From contig NC_015557.1 in assembly GCF_000213785.1 (NCBI RefSeq), positions 1,220,664-1,284,663 of the forward strand: DNA of 64,000 nucleotides, read 5' to 3'. Under the pieces are notes generated by a model. It made no database searches. It was not told the DNA's origin and saw only the letters and a program-made list of their open reading frames with translations. Of this stretch, positions 55,750-64,000 are shown piece after piece. Source of the stretch: Hydrogenobaculum sp. 3684. GTDB lineage: Bacteria; Aquificota; Aquificia; Aquificales; Aquificaceae. Each line of letters opens with the position of its first letter. Position 1 is the first letter of the stretch. The position numbers and the translations under genes were made by a program.

Positions 55750-58027
55750 TCATTTTGAGGCTTTTAAAAGTAAAAATCTTTAATGTATTAAAGGGTATAA
55801 ACATTAAGAATATGTAAAGGTCCATTGTGAGTACTATATAAACTGGAAGCTTTGGCATTAGAAAACCGTATAAAGCCATAAGGTTTGAACCTACTATTGC
55901 AAAAAGCATAGAAAACAATAATGCTTTTGAAGGCATATTTTTTATACCAAAGTCTCTTTCTCTTACTGAGAATATACTGACGGGTATGGTAAGGACTAAG
56001 GCAAGAAAAGTTAGAGTTTTTATATTTTGAAGAGGAAGCTTGAATACTAGATGACCAAAGATGTATATACCACCTACAATCCATAAAACACTAAAAATAC
56101 CAAATGCCAAAGATGCTATAGATATCTTTTTTATATCCCATTTATCTGGTTTTTGAGAATAGCCAACGTTGTCTGTGGCCAAAGAAAGCGTAAGAAAATC
56201 GTTGTAAAAAAACATGGCTATTATCATTTTTGTAGTGAGTACAAAATCTTTGTCTATAATAAAAAATGCAAATATCGTAAGCACTACGGCAAAAACTCTT
56301 ATGGTCTTTGAGAATACGTATGTTAGAAGTCTTTGATATATTTTTCTTGATACCACTATGGCAGAAACTATATTTATTAGTCCCTCTTCTGTTAAAACCA
56401 CTGAAGCGGCCGCTTTTGCCACATCTGTGGCGTTTGAGACTGCTATACCAAAGTCTGCCTGTTTTAAAGCTGGAGCATCGTTGATGCCATCTCCGGTCAT
56501 ACCTACTATATGACCCATCTTTTGGTAGGTTTTTACAATTTTAAATTTATCTTCTGGTAATACTCCGGCAAACACTCCGCAGGCTTCTCTTATATCTTTT
56601 GCTTCGCAAACATCACCTTCTATCCCTACCAAAGAGGCTATATGACTTGCAGTTTCTTTGGTATCACCGGTAATCATTTTTACATCTACACCTAAGTCCC
56701 TTATTTTTTCTATAAGTTCTTTAGAGTCTTCTCTTGGAGGATCAGAAAAGCCTATAAAACCCACCAACTCTTTTTTGTGGTCTTTTTCTATCCAAACCGC
56801 CAAAACTCTTAGCCCCATGCTAGCCATTTCTTTGTAAAGGTTTTCTTGATTTTCATCTTCTATGGGAGCTACTTTAGGCGAACCTTTAAATACATATATT
56901 TCTTCGTTGTCTTTTTTGATTTTTGCTGTTGAGTATTTTTTTGATGGATCAAAAGCCTCAAAATCTTCTTTTTCTATTTTGTAGCAATCGTCTTTTAAAT
57001 AGTTAAATATTGCCTCTTCTATGGGGTCTTTTTGCTTTGGGTCAGAAGATATGGCTCCGTAACACATTACATCTTTTTCTTGGTAATTACCTACAGGGAG
57101 GATTTTATCTACTGTTATCTTGTTTTTTGTAATAGTACCTGTTTTATCGGTGCAAAGTATATCCATCGATGCAGCAGATTCGATAGCTGAGAGTTTTGTG
57201 GTGAGGACACCGTTTTTAGCAAGTTCTTTTGCTCCAAGCGCTGTGGAGAGTGTGAAAGCCGCTGGCAAAGCTACAGGTATGATAGGAATGAGCATTACCA
57301 CAAGAACAGGTAAAACATCGCCTAAATAAAAACCTTTTGATATGGAAAGACCTAACAATATTATTATGAGAAAGACCCCAAACAAAAATAAGTATTTTAC
57401 CAGCTCAAAAACCACTACTTCAAGCTGGGTTTTGGTTTTAGCCTCTTGTACTAGCTTTGCAGATTTTCCAAAAAACGTATGCTCTCCTATGTTTATCACC
57501 CTTCCTATAGCCTCTCCTCTTACCACAAAAGAACCCATATACGCTGTATCTTTAGGTTTTAGGCTTTTAGGAAGAGATTCTCCTGTTATACTTGATTGGT
57601 CTACCGATATCGCACCTTCTAAAATCTCTACATCAGCTGGTACTGCAAATCCACTTTGTAAAAGTACAATATCATCTATTGTAATATACTTTGCATCTAT
57701 CTCTTTCCAAATGCCGTCTCTTAGTACTTTAGCTTTTACACTTAGATGTTTTTTTAAAAGCTCCAAAGCGTTTTGAGCGCTTAGCTCATGCCAAAAAGAT
57801 ACTACCCCGTTAAATATTAGCAATACAAAAATAGCTATCGCATCAGGATACTTTTTTAGTAAAAACGTCAATATACCTGTAAATTCTAAAAGCCAAGGTA
57901 TAGGACCCCAAAATTTTTTGAGAAACAAGACAAAGGTTGATTCTTTTTTTTCTTTTATTTCGTTAAAGCCATACTTTTTTATATTTTCTTTAGCTTGATC
58001 TTCCGTTAAGCCTTTGTAACTTTCCAC
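55745..58027 (-). CDS. Plasma-membrane-type proton-exporting P-type ATPase (P3A)
   Basis: 760 residues from GTG. GLTEDQAKENIKKYGFNEI (cation ATPase N-terminus), actuator TGESLPKS, phosphorylation DKTGTITKNKI near 300, nucleotide-domain KGSPK, MITGDTKETA and hinge GMTGDGINDAPALKQADFGIAV. About ten membrane helices. The length and C-terminus resemble archaeal and bacterial PMA1-like H+-ATPases with no regulatory tail. It probably exports protons using ATP, useful at low pH. Preceded by a 44-residue membrane peptide gene. Confidence 0.88.
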   Translation of the reverse strand: MESYKGLTEDQAKENIKKYGFNEIKEKKESTFVLFLKKFWGPIPWLLEFTGILTFLLKKYPDAIAIFVLLIFNGVVSFWHELSAQNALELLKKHLSVKAKVLRDGIWKEIDAKYITIDDIVLLQSGFAVPADVEILEGAISVDQSSITGESLPKSLKPKDTAYMGSFVVRGEAIGRVINIGEHTFFGKSAKLVQEAKTKTQLEVVVFELVKYLFLFGVFLIIILLGLSISKGFYLGDVLPVLVVMLIPIIPVALPAAFTLSTALGAKELAKNGVLTTKLSAIESAASMDILCTDKTGTITKNKITVDKILPVGNYQEKDVMCYGAISSDPKQKDPIEEAIFNYLKDDCYKIEKEDFEAFDPSKKYSTAKIKKDNEEIYVFKGSPKVAPIEDENQENLYKEMASMGLRVLAVWIEKDHKKELVGFIGFSDPPREDSKELIEKIRDLGVDVKMITGDTKETASHIASLVGIEGDVCEAKDIREACGVFAGVLPEDKFKIVKTYQKMGHIVGMTGDGINDAPALKQADFGIAVSNATDVAKAAASVVLTEEGLINIVSAIVVSRKIYQRLLTYVFSKTIRVFAVVLTIFAFFIIDKDFVLTTKMIIAMFFYNDFLTLSLATDNVGYSQKPDKWDIKKISIASLAFGIFSVLWIVGGIYIFGHLVFKLPLQNIKTLTFLALVLTIPVSIFSVRERDFGIKNMPSKALLFSMLFAIVGSNLMALYGFLMPKLPVYIVLTMDLYIFLMFIPFNTLKIFTFKSLKMI

Positions 58028-58053
58028 AAAGCTTATTTTAACATAACTTTAGT

Positions 58054-58188
58054 TTATGTTTCATTCTCTTGCTCATCGTAATCTAAGACTTTATCGGATT
58101 CATCATTTGGATCGTAAACAAACATCCATATAAAATACACCACTATACCAATAAGCGTTATCACGCCTACTATCTCAGAAATTCCCAT
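58054..58188 (-). CDS. Small single-span membrane peptide (44 aa)
   Basis: ATG at 58188 has AGGAG eight bases upstream. MGISEIVGVITLIGIVVYFI is a membrane span, followed by WMFVYDP and an acidic tail (ESDKVLDYDEQENET). It lies 26 bases before the H+-ATPase on the same strand. CcoQ-like and other small oxidase subunits look similar, but the neighbour suggests an ATPase companion. Family not identified. Confidence 0.6.
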   Translation of the reverse strand: MGISEIVGVITLIGIVVYFIWMFVYDPNDESDKVLDYDEQENET

Positions 58189-58247
58189 AAAAAATCTCCT
58201 TCTATATCATATTATTGCGATTTATGAAAAAAGTCAATGATTTTATT

Positions 58248-58925
58248 TTAAAAGGGGAGGATCTTTGCCAAAAATCTAGCTAGCCATCCTGGTTGAGAGC
58301 CATTTACTAGATAACCATGGCCTTGGTATAAAATCTCTAAGTTTGCTATATCCTGGCTTGGGACGGTATCTGTGTTGTCTATATCTTGAGGTCTTACGAT
58401 ACCCCTTAACGTAATTACCCTTTCTACGTTGTTTAGATATATAATTTTATGACCTTCTATGAGAAGGTTGCCATTTGGGTAAACTCTTTTTACATAAGCT
58501 GTAATAGTAGTAGTAAAAACCCCGCTTTGAGATTCTGTGCCTTGAGCTTTTTGCTGTGCGTTTGAGTTTGCTCCAACCCCTAAATTTCTAAGAGTACTTG
58601 AAGGAAGTCCAAAAAACGAGGAGATAGCGTCGTTGAATGTGCTTGAACGTTGAGTTTGATTTGATATACTTTCTACGGCGTTTACGCTTTCTGAAACAAG
58701 GATGTGTACCAAATCCCCCACTGCAAAAGCCCTTTGGTCGCTGTAAAGATTAGCCATAGGACTATCTGGTACGTACAGGCTACCTTTTGATGCATAGTTT
58801 AGATTTTGAGATGGTGTTGAATAGGGTAAGTATTTTAAGTGATGAGGCGTTGAAGCACAGCTATTTAGCAATAAACTAAGCATTATAACGTTAAAAGCTA
58901 AAAAAACAAGCTTCTTAAACTTCAT
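58248..58925 (-). CDS. flgH: Flagellar L-ring protein FlgH
   Basis: 225 residues. Lipoprotein signal MKFKKLVFLAFNVIMLSLLL with lipobox NSC, then GSLYVPDSPMANLYSDQRAFAVGDLVHILVSES and the end GNLLIEGHKIIYLNNVERVITLRGIVRPQDI. Forms the outer-membrane ring of the flagellar basal body. Other flagellar genes are elsewhere. A TATAAT lies seven bases before ATG, at the end of accC. Confidence 0.93.
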   Translation of the reverse strand: MKFKKLVFLAFNVIMLSLLLNSCASTPHHLKYLPYSTPSQNLNYASKGSLYVPDSPMANLYSDQRAFAVGDLVHILVSESVNAVESISNQTQRSSTFNDAISSFFGLPSSTLRNLGVGANSNAQQKAQGTESQSGVFTTTITAYVKRVYPNGNLLIEGHKIIYLNNVERVITLRGIVRPQDIDNTDTVPSQDIANLEILYQGHGYLVNGSQPGWLARFLAKILPF

Positions 58926-58933
58926 TTTCCAAA

Positions 58934-60259
58934 TTATATCATGTTTTCTAAAAATCTTACATGATGCTCATTTTTTTTGAACTCTGTTGTGTCTAAAAGT
59001 TTTCTGTGAAGATCTAAGTTTGATTTTAGAGATTTTCCTTCTATCTTTGTTTCGTTAATAGCTCTTTTCATGCGATTTATAGCTTCTTCTTTATTTTTAC
59101 CATAAGCTATTATTTTGGCTAAAAGAGAGTCGTAATATTGGGGTATGCTATAGCCTTGGTAAAGATGGGTATCTACTCTTACTCCAAACCCGCCTGGTAA
59201 TCTTAGTTTTTCAACAACACCTACAGATGGTATGAAAGTAATAGGGTCTTCTGCATTTATTCTACATTCTATAGCAAATCCTCGTGGTTTTATAGAGTCT
59301 ATATCAAGCTCACCTTCATCCGCTATTAAAAGCTGATAAGACACTATGTCTATTCCTGTAGTCATCTCGGTTACGGGATGTTCTACTTGTATACGAGCGT
59401 TCATTTCTATGAAATAAAATTGCCCTTCTGTGTAGAGGAATTCTACAGTGCCAGCTCCTATGTAGTTTATAGCTTTTGCAAACCTTATAGCGTATTCGTA
59501 TAGCAGCTCTCTTTCAGAATCAGATATTGAAGCAGAAGGCGATTCTTCTATTATCTTTTGATGCCTTCTTTGTAAAGAGCATTCTCTTTCTCCTAAGGTT
59601 ATTACGTTTTTCCCATCAGATAGTATTTGTACTTCTATATGTTTTGGGTTTATAAGGTATTTTTCTATATATATCCTTTCATCTCCAAAGGAATTTTTTG
59701 CTTCTGCCATAGCTGTTTGCATCACTTCAAGAAGCTCTTTATCGTCTCTTACTATCCTTATGCCTCTACCACCGCCACCGGCTGCCGCTTTTAACACAAC
59801 TGGATATCCTATTTTGTGAGCTATCTCCTTTGCTTCTAAAAAGCTTACTTCACCGTCGCTTCCTGGTACTACCGGTACTCCAGCTTTCTTTGCTATCTCC
59901 TTGGCCTTTACCTTATCACCGCTTAATTCTATAACTTCTGAAGGTGGTCCCACAAACTTTATATTGCTAGCTTGAACTATTTCTGCAAATGTTGGATTTT
60001 CCGACAAAAAGCCGTATCCTGGGTGTATGGCGTCTACTTTTGTAACTTCTGCGGCTGCCATTATAGAAGGAATATTTAAGTAGCTATCGGCTGCCTTCGG
60101 CGGGCCTATGCATATTGCTTCATCAGCCATTTCTACGTGTAGGGAATTTTTATCTGCTTCGGAGTATATGGCCACGGTTTTTATGCCCATCTCTTTGGCG
60201 GTTCTTATAATTCTTACGGCGATTTCGCCTCTATTTGCTATAAGTAGCTTTTTAATCAT
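58934..60259 (-). CDS. accC: Biotin carboxylase subunit of acetyl-CoA carboxylase
   Basis: 441 residues from ATG at 60259. IKKLLIANRGEIAVRIIR, EAICIGPPKAADSYLN, ATP-grasp loop KAAAGGGGRGIRIVRDD, ERECSLQRRHQKIIEESPS, MNARIQVEHPVTE and the C-terminal domain. CfiB (2-oxoglutarate carboxylase) and PycA are close relatives; wording such as GPPKAADSYLN fits AccC better. It carboxylates biotin on AccB. It overlaps the DUF167 gene. Confidence 0.85.
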   Translation of the reverse strand: MIKKLLIANRGEIAVRIIRTAKEMGIKTVAIYSEADKNSLHVEMADEAICIGPPKAADSYLNIPSIMAAAEVTKVDAIHPGYGFLSENPTFAEIVQASNIKFVGPPSEVIELSGDKVKAKEIAKKAGVPVVPGSDGEVSFLEAKEIAHKIGYPVVLKAAAGGGGRGIRIVRDDKELLEVMQTAMAEAKNSFGDERIYIEKYLINPKHIEVQILSDGKNVITLGERECSLQRRHQKIIEESPSASISDSERELLYEYAIRFAKAINYIGAGTVEFLYTEGQFYFIEMNARIQVEHPVTEMTTGIDIVSYQLLIADEGELDIDSIKPRGFAIECRINAEDPITFIPSVGVVEKLRLPGGFGVRVDTHLYQGYSIPQYYDSLLAKIIAYGKNKEEAINRMKRAINETKIEGKSLKSNLDLHRKLLDTTEFKKNEHHVRFLENMI

Positions 60260-60473
60260 ATATTTCCACAAGTTTTTCTTTTGAGCTTTTTCCTGCTTTT
60301 ATGTGTATCTTAGATTTTGATACTTTTAGAAATTCCGACAAAACGTTGATGAGTTCTTCGTTTGCTTTACCGTCCACCGGCGGAGCTTTTATGCTTATTT
60401 TTAAGCTTTTGTCTTCTAATTGCTCCACCGAAACGGTTTTTGCGTTTGGTTTTACTTTTACCCTTAAAATCAT
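60252..60473 (-). CDS. DUF167/YggU family protein
   Basis: 73 residues. RVKVKPNAKTVSVEQLED and IKAPPVDGKANEELINVLSEFLKVSKS with KAGKSSKEKLVEI are the family hallmarks. Function unknown. Starts as TAATG on the citryl-CoA lyase stop. Confidence 0.85.
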   Translation of the reverse strand: MILRVKVKPNAKTVSVEQLEDKSLKISIKAPPVDGKANEELINVLSEFLKVSKSKIHIKAGKSSKEKLVEIYD

Positions 60474-61246
60474 TAAAACTTTTTAAACTCTTGAGGAAGC
60501 TCTCTTGGTTCTATCCCGGTGTATTCAGTTTCTTCCTTTTCGTTTAATCTCTTGCTAAAAGGCTTTTCTTTGGTAAGTTCTTCGTATACGTGAGCTACAA
60601 GCCCAGGAACCCTTCCTATTATGAAAAATCCTTTACCAAGCCTCCAATCAAACCCCATTTCCGATGTAACAGCAGCTATGGCACCGTCTACGTTTAACAC
60701 GAGCTTTTTGCCCTTTTGTTTAAGTATCTCTTCTTCTACTTTTTCTGCAAAAGCACAATACTTATCGTAAAAGCCCAAAGATTTAGCTATATCCATCAGC
60801 CTCTTTGTCCTTGGGTCAAATTCTTTGTAGTATTTATGTCCAAAACCAGGTATTGGTTTTTTATTTTCAAGATATTCTTTTACAAGCTCTTCTATATTTT
60901 TGTTTATGTTATCTTGCATAAACTTCATCGCATCTTCCAAAGCCCCACCGTGAGCAGAACCAAATGTCGCAACACCAGCGGCTACTCCTACGTTTAGCGT
61001 GTTGCCACCAGAGGCTACAGCTCTTGCAGCTATTACAGAAGGTGGAGCTATGCCGTGGTCTATTACAGATACAAAGATAGCATCCATCATCTTGGCTTCT
61101 TTTTCAGATGGCAGCTCACCTTTTAATATTAGATATATCGCTTGTGAAAAGCTAAGGTTACCTACTAAGTCTAATAGCTTGTAACCTCTTATATAGGTGT
61201 CTTCGCCTTTGTGAAGAGTGATACCGGTACGCCATTTTTTTTCCAT
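60473..61246 (-). CDS. ccl: Citryl-CoA lyase (citrate synthase-like, short)
   Basis: 257 residues, far shorter than citrate synthase (about 380-430) but like Ccl of Hydrogenobacter. Citrate synthase core: catalytic His in TFGSAHGGALEDAM near 98, IPGFGHKYYKEFDPR near 133 and the Asp-containing NVDGAIAAVTSEMGFD near 190. In the reductive TCA cycle, citryl-CoA synthetase activates citrate, and this enzyme splits citryl-CoA into acetyl-CoA and oxaloacetate. Downstream accC would use the acetyl-CoA product. A citrate-synthase-like lyase of another acyl-CoA is the alternative. Confidence 0.85.
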   Translation of the reverse strand: MEKKWRTGITLHKGEDTYIRGYKLLDLVGNLSFSQAIYLILKGELPSEKEAKMMDAIFVSVIDHGIAPPSVIAARAVASGGNTLNVGVAAGVATFGSAHGGALEDAMKFMQDNINKNIEELVKEYLENKKPIPGFGHKYYKEFDPRTKRLMDIAKSLGFYDKYCAFAEKVEEEILKQKGKKLVLNVDGAIAAVTSEMGFDWRLGKGFFIIGRVPGLVAHVYEELTKEKPFSKRLNEKEETEYTGIEPRELPQEFKKF

Positions 61247-61255
61247 CTAAACCTC

Positions 61256-62071
61256 CTAAAAATGAACATCGCAGGTTTGTTCATATTCTATTAGCTCTTT
61301 TATATGAGCGTTTTCTCCGCAAAGCGGGCAAGATTTATCTTTTCTTAGATTTACTTTTCTAAAATCCATAGACAAAGCATCCATGATAAGCAGTTTACCT
61401 ATAAGGGGCTCTCCACAGCCTATTACAAGTTTTAAAGCTTCTGTGGCTTGTATTGCACCCATTATACCACCGATAGAACCGAGTATGCCAGCTTCTTGGC
61501 AAGTGGGCACAAGCCCCGGGGGCGGTGGTTCTGGGAACAAACACCTATAACAAGGAGAGTTTTCCTTGTCTTCGTAGTTAAATACGGTTATTTGACCTTC
61601 GAATCTGAGCATCGCGGCTGATACAAGCTTTTTACCTAAGAAATAGCAAGCATCGTTTATTAAAAACCTTGTGGGAAAGTTGTCGGTACCATCTAATATG
61701 ATGTCGTAATCTTTTATAATATCCATTACGTTGTCTTTGTTTATCATAGTGTTGTAAGTGATGACGTTTACATCTTTGTTTAGGGCTTTTACCGTCATGG
61801 CGGCAGATTCAACTTTAGGCATTCCTACCCTATCTTCTGTATGAATAATTTGCCTTTGGAGATTTGAATAGTCTACTTTATCAAAATCTACAATGCCAAG
61901 TGTACCAACCCCAGCTGCCGCTAAGTAATATATAGCTGGTGATCCAAGCCCACCGGCACCTATTACCAAAATTTTGGCTTGGCTTATCTTTTTTTGTCCA
62001 ACACCACCTACTTCTGGTAATATTATATGTCTTGCATATCTTTTAATTTGCTCTTCAGTAAAATCAAACAT
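61256..62071 (-). CDS. moeB: HesA/MoeB/ThiF family E1-like adenylyltransferase
   Basis: 271 residues. RYARHIILPEVGGVGQKKI, ATP loop VIGAGGLGSPAIYYLAAAGVGTLGIVD, the RQIIHTEDRVGMPK segment, ILDGTDNFPTRFLIND, and zinc cysteines CYRC (near 180) and CPLCGE (near 250). It adenylates the C-terminus of a ubiquitin-like sulfur carrier (MoaD or ThiS). MoeB versus ThiF cannot be told from the sequence alone. Followed nine bases later by ccl. Confidence 0.85.
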   Translation of the reverse strand: MFDFTEEQIKRYARHIILPEVGGVGQKKISQAKILVIGAGGLGSPAIYYLAAAGVGTLGIVDFDKVDYSNLQRQIIHTEDRVGMPKVESAAMTVKALNKDVNVITYNTMINKDNVMDIIKDYDIILDGTDNFPTRFLINDACYFLGKKLVSAAMLRFEGQITVFNYEDKENSPCYRCLFPEPPPPGLVPTCQEAGILGSIGGIMGAIQATEALKLVIGCGEPLIGKLLIMDALSMDFRKVNLRKDKSCPLCGENAHIKELIEYEQTCDVHF

Positions 62072-62083
62072 GCTAATACTCCT

Positions 62084-63535
62084 TTAAGGTCTTGGCCTTT
62101 CTATGGTTATATCCATGCTGTTGTTGTGCTTTTTTATATCTGTTACATATAGGTCTTCTTTTTCCGGCACAAGCACAATAACAACGGTATCTTTACCGTT
62201 TTGAACTATTAACCTGCCAAAAGCTTCTTTTCCAAAGTATAAAGGTTTTACAGTCCTGGCTATTGGATGTTTTATTCTTCTTGTGAAGAATACATCTATT
62301 ATACCTATTCTTCTGCCGTCCACAAACTTGGTGCTGTAATCGTATTTTCTTATGGATCCATAAGCTTTCGGAAACTCTAAAGAAGCCACTTCTTTATAAA
62401 TATTTTTTTGTGGTTTTACCACTTCTTTCTTCTTAGGCTTTGGTATGCTTTTGGGTTGTAGCTTTGTAACTTCTTTTTGGAAAGTTTGAGCCGGTTTTTT
62501 GGGTACCATACCCTCTATGTATGCAGATATTGTAATTGGCTCCGATTTCGTATATATAAGGCTTACCTTCGCTGTGCCGTTTATGAAATCCTCTGGGGGT
62601 ATTATATCTGGAATAAGTTTGCCAGTACCACTTGCCACAAGGTGAACAGTTTTACCCACTATATTGTAATTTCTTATAACTTGACCATCTTGATCGTATG
62701 CTGTAACGTATACTTCAAAGGGCTCACCGGCACTTATAGTACTTTCTGGAATCTCTACTTTAAATCTGGATGGTTTTGGTGAATATAAATCTACATAATA
62801 ATCTTGGCTTGATATTTTACGGTTGTTTACTTCGTAAGCGTCTATAGCTACTTTAGAAGGCGTGTCGTATCTTAATACGATATCAGCTATACCGTTTTTA
62901 AACTTATAAGCATGAACTGTGTAAGGAAGTGTGCCGTTTGGTGTTTTAAGTTCTACTACAACGTCAGAGCCTATTGAAGCATAATTTTTAACCACATTTC
63001 CATATTTGTCTAAAGCGATAACCTTAGCTACAAAATCCCTACCCGCTTCTACTGTAGAAGGCGCTTCTATAGCGAACTTATAGACAGGACCATTGACTAC
63101 TTTTATGCTAACCACAGGCATCATACTGCCAGTGGCTTCGTTTTTTATAGGAACTGGATAAGAGCCTTCCAGTATTGATAAAGTAGCCACACCCGCCTCA
63201 TTGTCTTCTATGGTTATACTAAAAGAACCATCTTTGAAATCCTTTGAAGAAAATAAAGCTGGATCTACTGCTAACTCTCCTGTGCTTCTTACAAGAAACT
63301 TCTTATCGTAATAAGAGAAATTATTTATGAAGTTTCCATAAGCATCCGTTGGTCTTAAGGTAAAGGTTACTTTTTGTCCAGCGGTTATATAAATGGGTAT
63401 GTATGCGTCAAAGTAAGAAAAATTACCCGGTTTTACATAAACCTGCTCTGCTCTTGATAAACCCACGCTTACCAACGTGCTCATAAATATTAAAAATAGA
63501 TATATCTTGGCAGTTTGTATATAGCTCTTAATCAT
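62084..63535 (-). CDS. Exported protein with repeated Ig-like domains
   Basis: 483 residues from ATG at 63535, which has AAGGAG five bases upstream; an upstream in-frame start at 63601 lacks one. Signal peptide MIKSYIQTAKIYLFLIFMST, cut near SRAEQVYV. Three repeats of an invasin/Big-1-like pattern follow: AGQKVTFTLRPTDAYGNFIN, EAGRDFVAKVIALDKYGNVV and AGEPFEVYVTAYDQDGQVI, each with the DxYG/DQDG turn. A proline- and lysine-rich linker (KLQPKSIPKPKKKEV) leads to a C-terminal domain of about 100 residues. Likely periplasmic or surface structural or binding protein. Confidence 0.65.
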   Translation of the reverse strand: MIKSYIQTAKIYLFLIFMSTLVSVGLSRAEQVYVKPGNFSYFDAYIPIYITAGQKVTFTLRPTDAYGNFINNFSYYDKKFLVRSTGELAVDPALFSSKDFKDGSFSITIEDNEAGVATLSILEGSYPVPIKNEATGSMMPVVSIKVVNGPVYKFAIEAPSTVEAGRDFVAKVIALDKYGNVVKNYASIGSDVVVELKTPNGTLPYTVHAYKFKNGIADIVLRYDTPSKVAIDAYEVNNRKISSQDYYVDLYSPKPSRFKVEIPESTISAGEPFEVYVTAYDQDGQVIRNYNIVGKTVHLVASGTGKLIPDIIPPEDFINGTAKVSLIYTKSEPITISAYIEGMVPKKPAQTFQKEVTKLQPKSIPKPKKKEVVKPQKNIYKEVASLEFPKAYGSIRKYDYSTKFVDGRRIGIIDVFFTRRIKHPIARTVKPLYFGKEAFGRLIVQNGKDTVVIVLVPEKEDLYVTDIKKHNNSMDITIERPRP

Positions 63536-63602
63536 AACATCTCCTTGTAAAATATTATATAACATTTTTTTATAAAAATAGAAATTTTGTAGCAAACTCA
63601 TG

Positions 63603-63614
63603 TAAAATATTAGA
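63603..63614 (+). promoter_or_regulatory. -10 box placed for a leaderless start
   Basis: TAAAAT, six bases, ATG at 63615. Confidence 0.5.
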
Positions 63615-64000
63615 ATGATAAAGATAATTGAGCCTAGATTTACGGAAGAAGATGCAAAAGTCCTATCAGAGATAGTGCTTTCTGGTTATATAACAAGAGG
63701 ACCATGGACCAAAAAATTTTCTGAAGCTTTTGCACAGTTTTTAGGTGTAGAAAAAGTTTATACGGTTTGTTCTGGGACCGCTGCTTTATACGTGATATTA
63801 AAAGCCTTAAACGTTGAAGGTAAACATGTTGTAGTACCAGCTCTTAGCTTTATGGCTACGATAGACACGGTGATTTTGGCAGGTGGTATACCGGTGGTGG
63901 TGGATGTAGATGAGTATTATACAATGGATGTAAATCAACTAGAAGATGCTATAAAAAAATACAACCCAGTTTGTATAATACCGGTGCATCTTTACGGTGG
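63615..64000 (+). CDS. DegT/DnrJ/EryC1-family aminotransferase, 3' end outside window
   Basis: The first 128 codons are open to the window edge: EPRFTEEDAKVLSEIVLSGYITRGPWTKKF, VCSGTAALYVILKAL, VVVPALSFMATIDTVILAGGIPVVVDVD and IIPVHLYG. This is the PLP-dependent sugar aminotransferase family used for amino sugars of surface polysaccharides. The PLP lysine lies beyond the edge. It is divergent from the exported Ig-like protein. Confidence 0.88.
   Translation, partial: MIKIIEPRFTEEDAKVLSEIVLSGYITRGPWTKKFSEAFAQFLGVEKVYTVCSGTAALYVILKALNVEGKHVVVPALSFMATIDTVILAGGIPVVVDVDEYYTMDVNQLEDAIKKYNPVCIIPVHLYG

Noticed and set aside
58934-60259. accC as the 2-oxoglutarate carboxylase subunit CfiB
   Set aside because: Sequence features fit AccC better, length is shorter than CfiB, and no CfiA gene is adjacent.

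Overview
The window looks like a chromosomal segment of a thermophilic, chemolithoautotrophic member of the Aquificales, most probably Hydrogenobaculum or a close relative. The reasons are: AT-rich protein genes beside a clearly GC-rich rRNA operon; a citryl-CoA lyase-type enzyme of the reductive TCA cycle; a fused DoxD-DoxA thiosulfate:quinone oxidoreductase; and a plasma-membrane-type H+-ATPase, as expected of an acid-tolerant sulfur oxidiser. The assignment to genus is inference from gene content, not from a database match.

Layout. 1-6.2 kb is accessory: the edge of the window cuts an encapsulin shell gene, followed by an AAA-ATPase-like/PD-(D/E)XK gene, an IS256-family element whose transposase is broken by three small repeats with TA junctions, a nitroreductase stump, a diguanylate cyclase stump, and doxDA. 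6.3-19.7 kb holds a lytic transglycosylase, a VWA protein, a geranylgeranyl reductase-like flavoprotein, rbfA (frame broken at an A run), an NtrC-type regulator, dnaX, a beta-hydroxyacid dehydrogenase, recJ, and pabC-pabB. 19.7-24.8 kb is a complete 16S-Ile-Ala-23S-5S operon on the minus strand with a consensus promoter and long processing stems. 24.9-33 kb carries ribBA, a frame-broken flippase-like gene, lnt, mrp, an unusual NifS-like protein lacking the PLP lysine, a LysR regulator, a HAD phosphatase, and cheW with a 59-residue J-domain gene. 33-41 kb holds an Mla-type ATPase, a zinc-ribbon protein, minCDE, ubiE, tpiA and a large PAS/GAF/GGDEF protein. 41-58 kb is housekeeping: tldD, a FliJ-MotE-like fusion, rel, murF, a GcvH-like protein, a LolA-like protein, a degenerate M28-fold protein, ilvE, tRNA-Leu, gph, rsmD, gmhA, a short comEC, argD, recA, gatC and an H+-ATPase. 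58-64 kb has flgH, accC, citryl-CoA lyase, a ThiF/MoeB-type E1, an exported Ig-like protein and the start of a DegT-family aminotransferase.

Most genes are packed with 1-25 base overlaps (ATGA, TGATG, TAATG), so translational coupling is common inside operons. By contrast, many first genes have a -10 hexamer exactly six bases before the start codon and no ribosome binding site, which suggests leaderless mRNAs as a regular mode here. No CRISPR array, prophage or replication origin was seen. No gene-free stretch longer than about 300 bases exists outside the rRNA operon and the broken IS.
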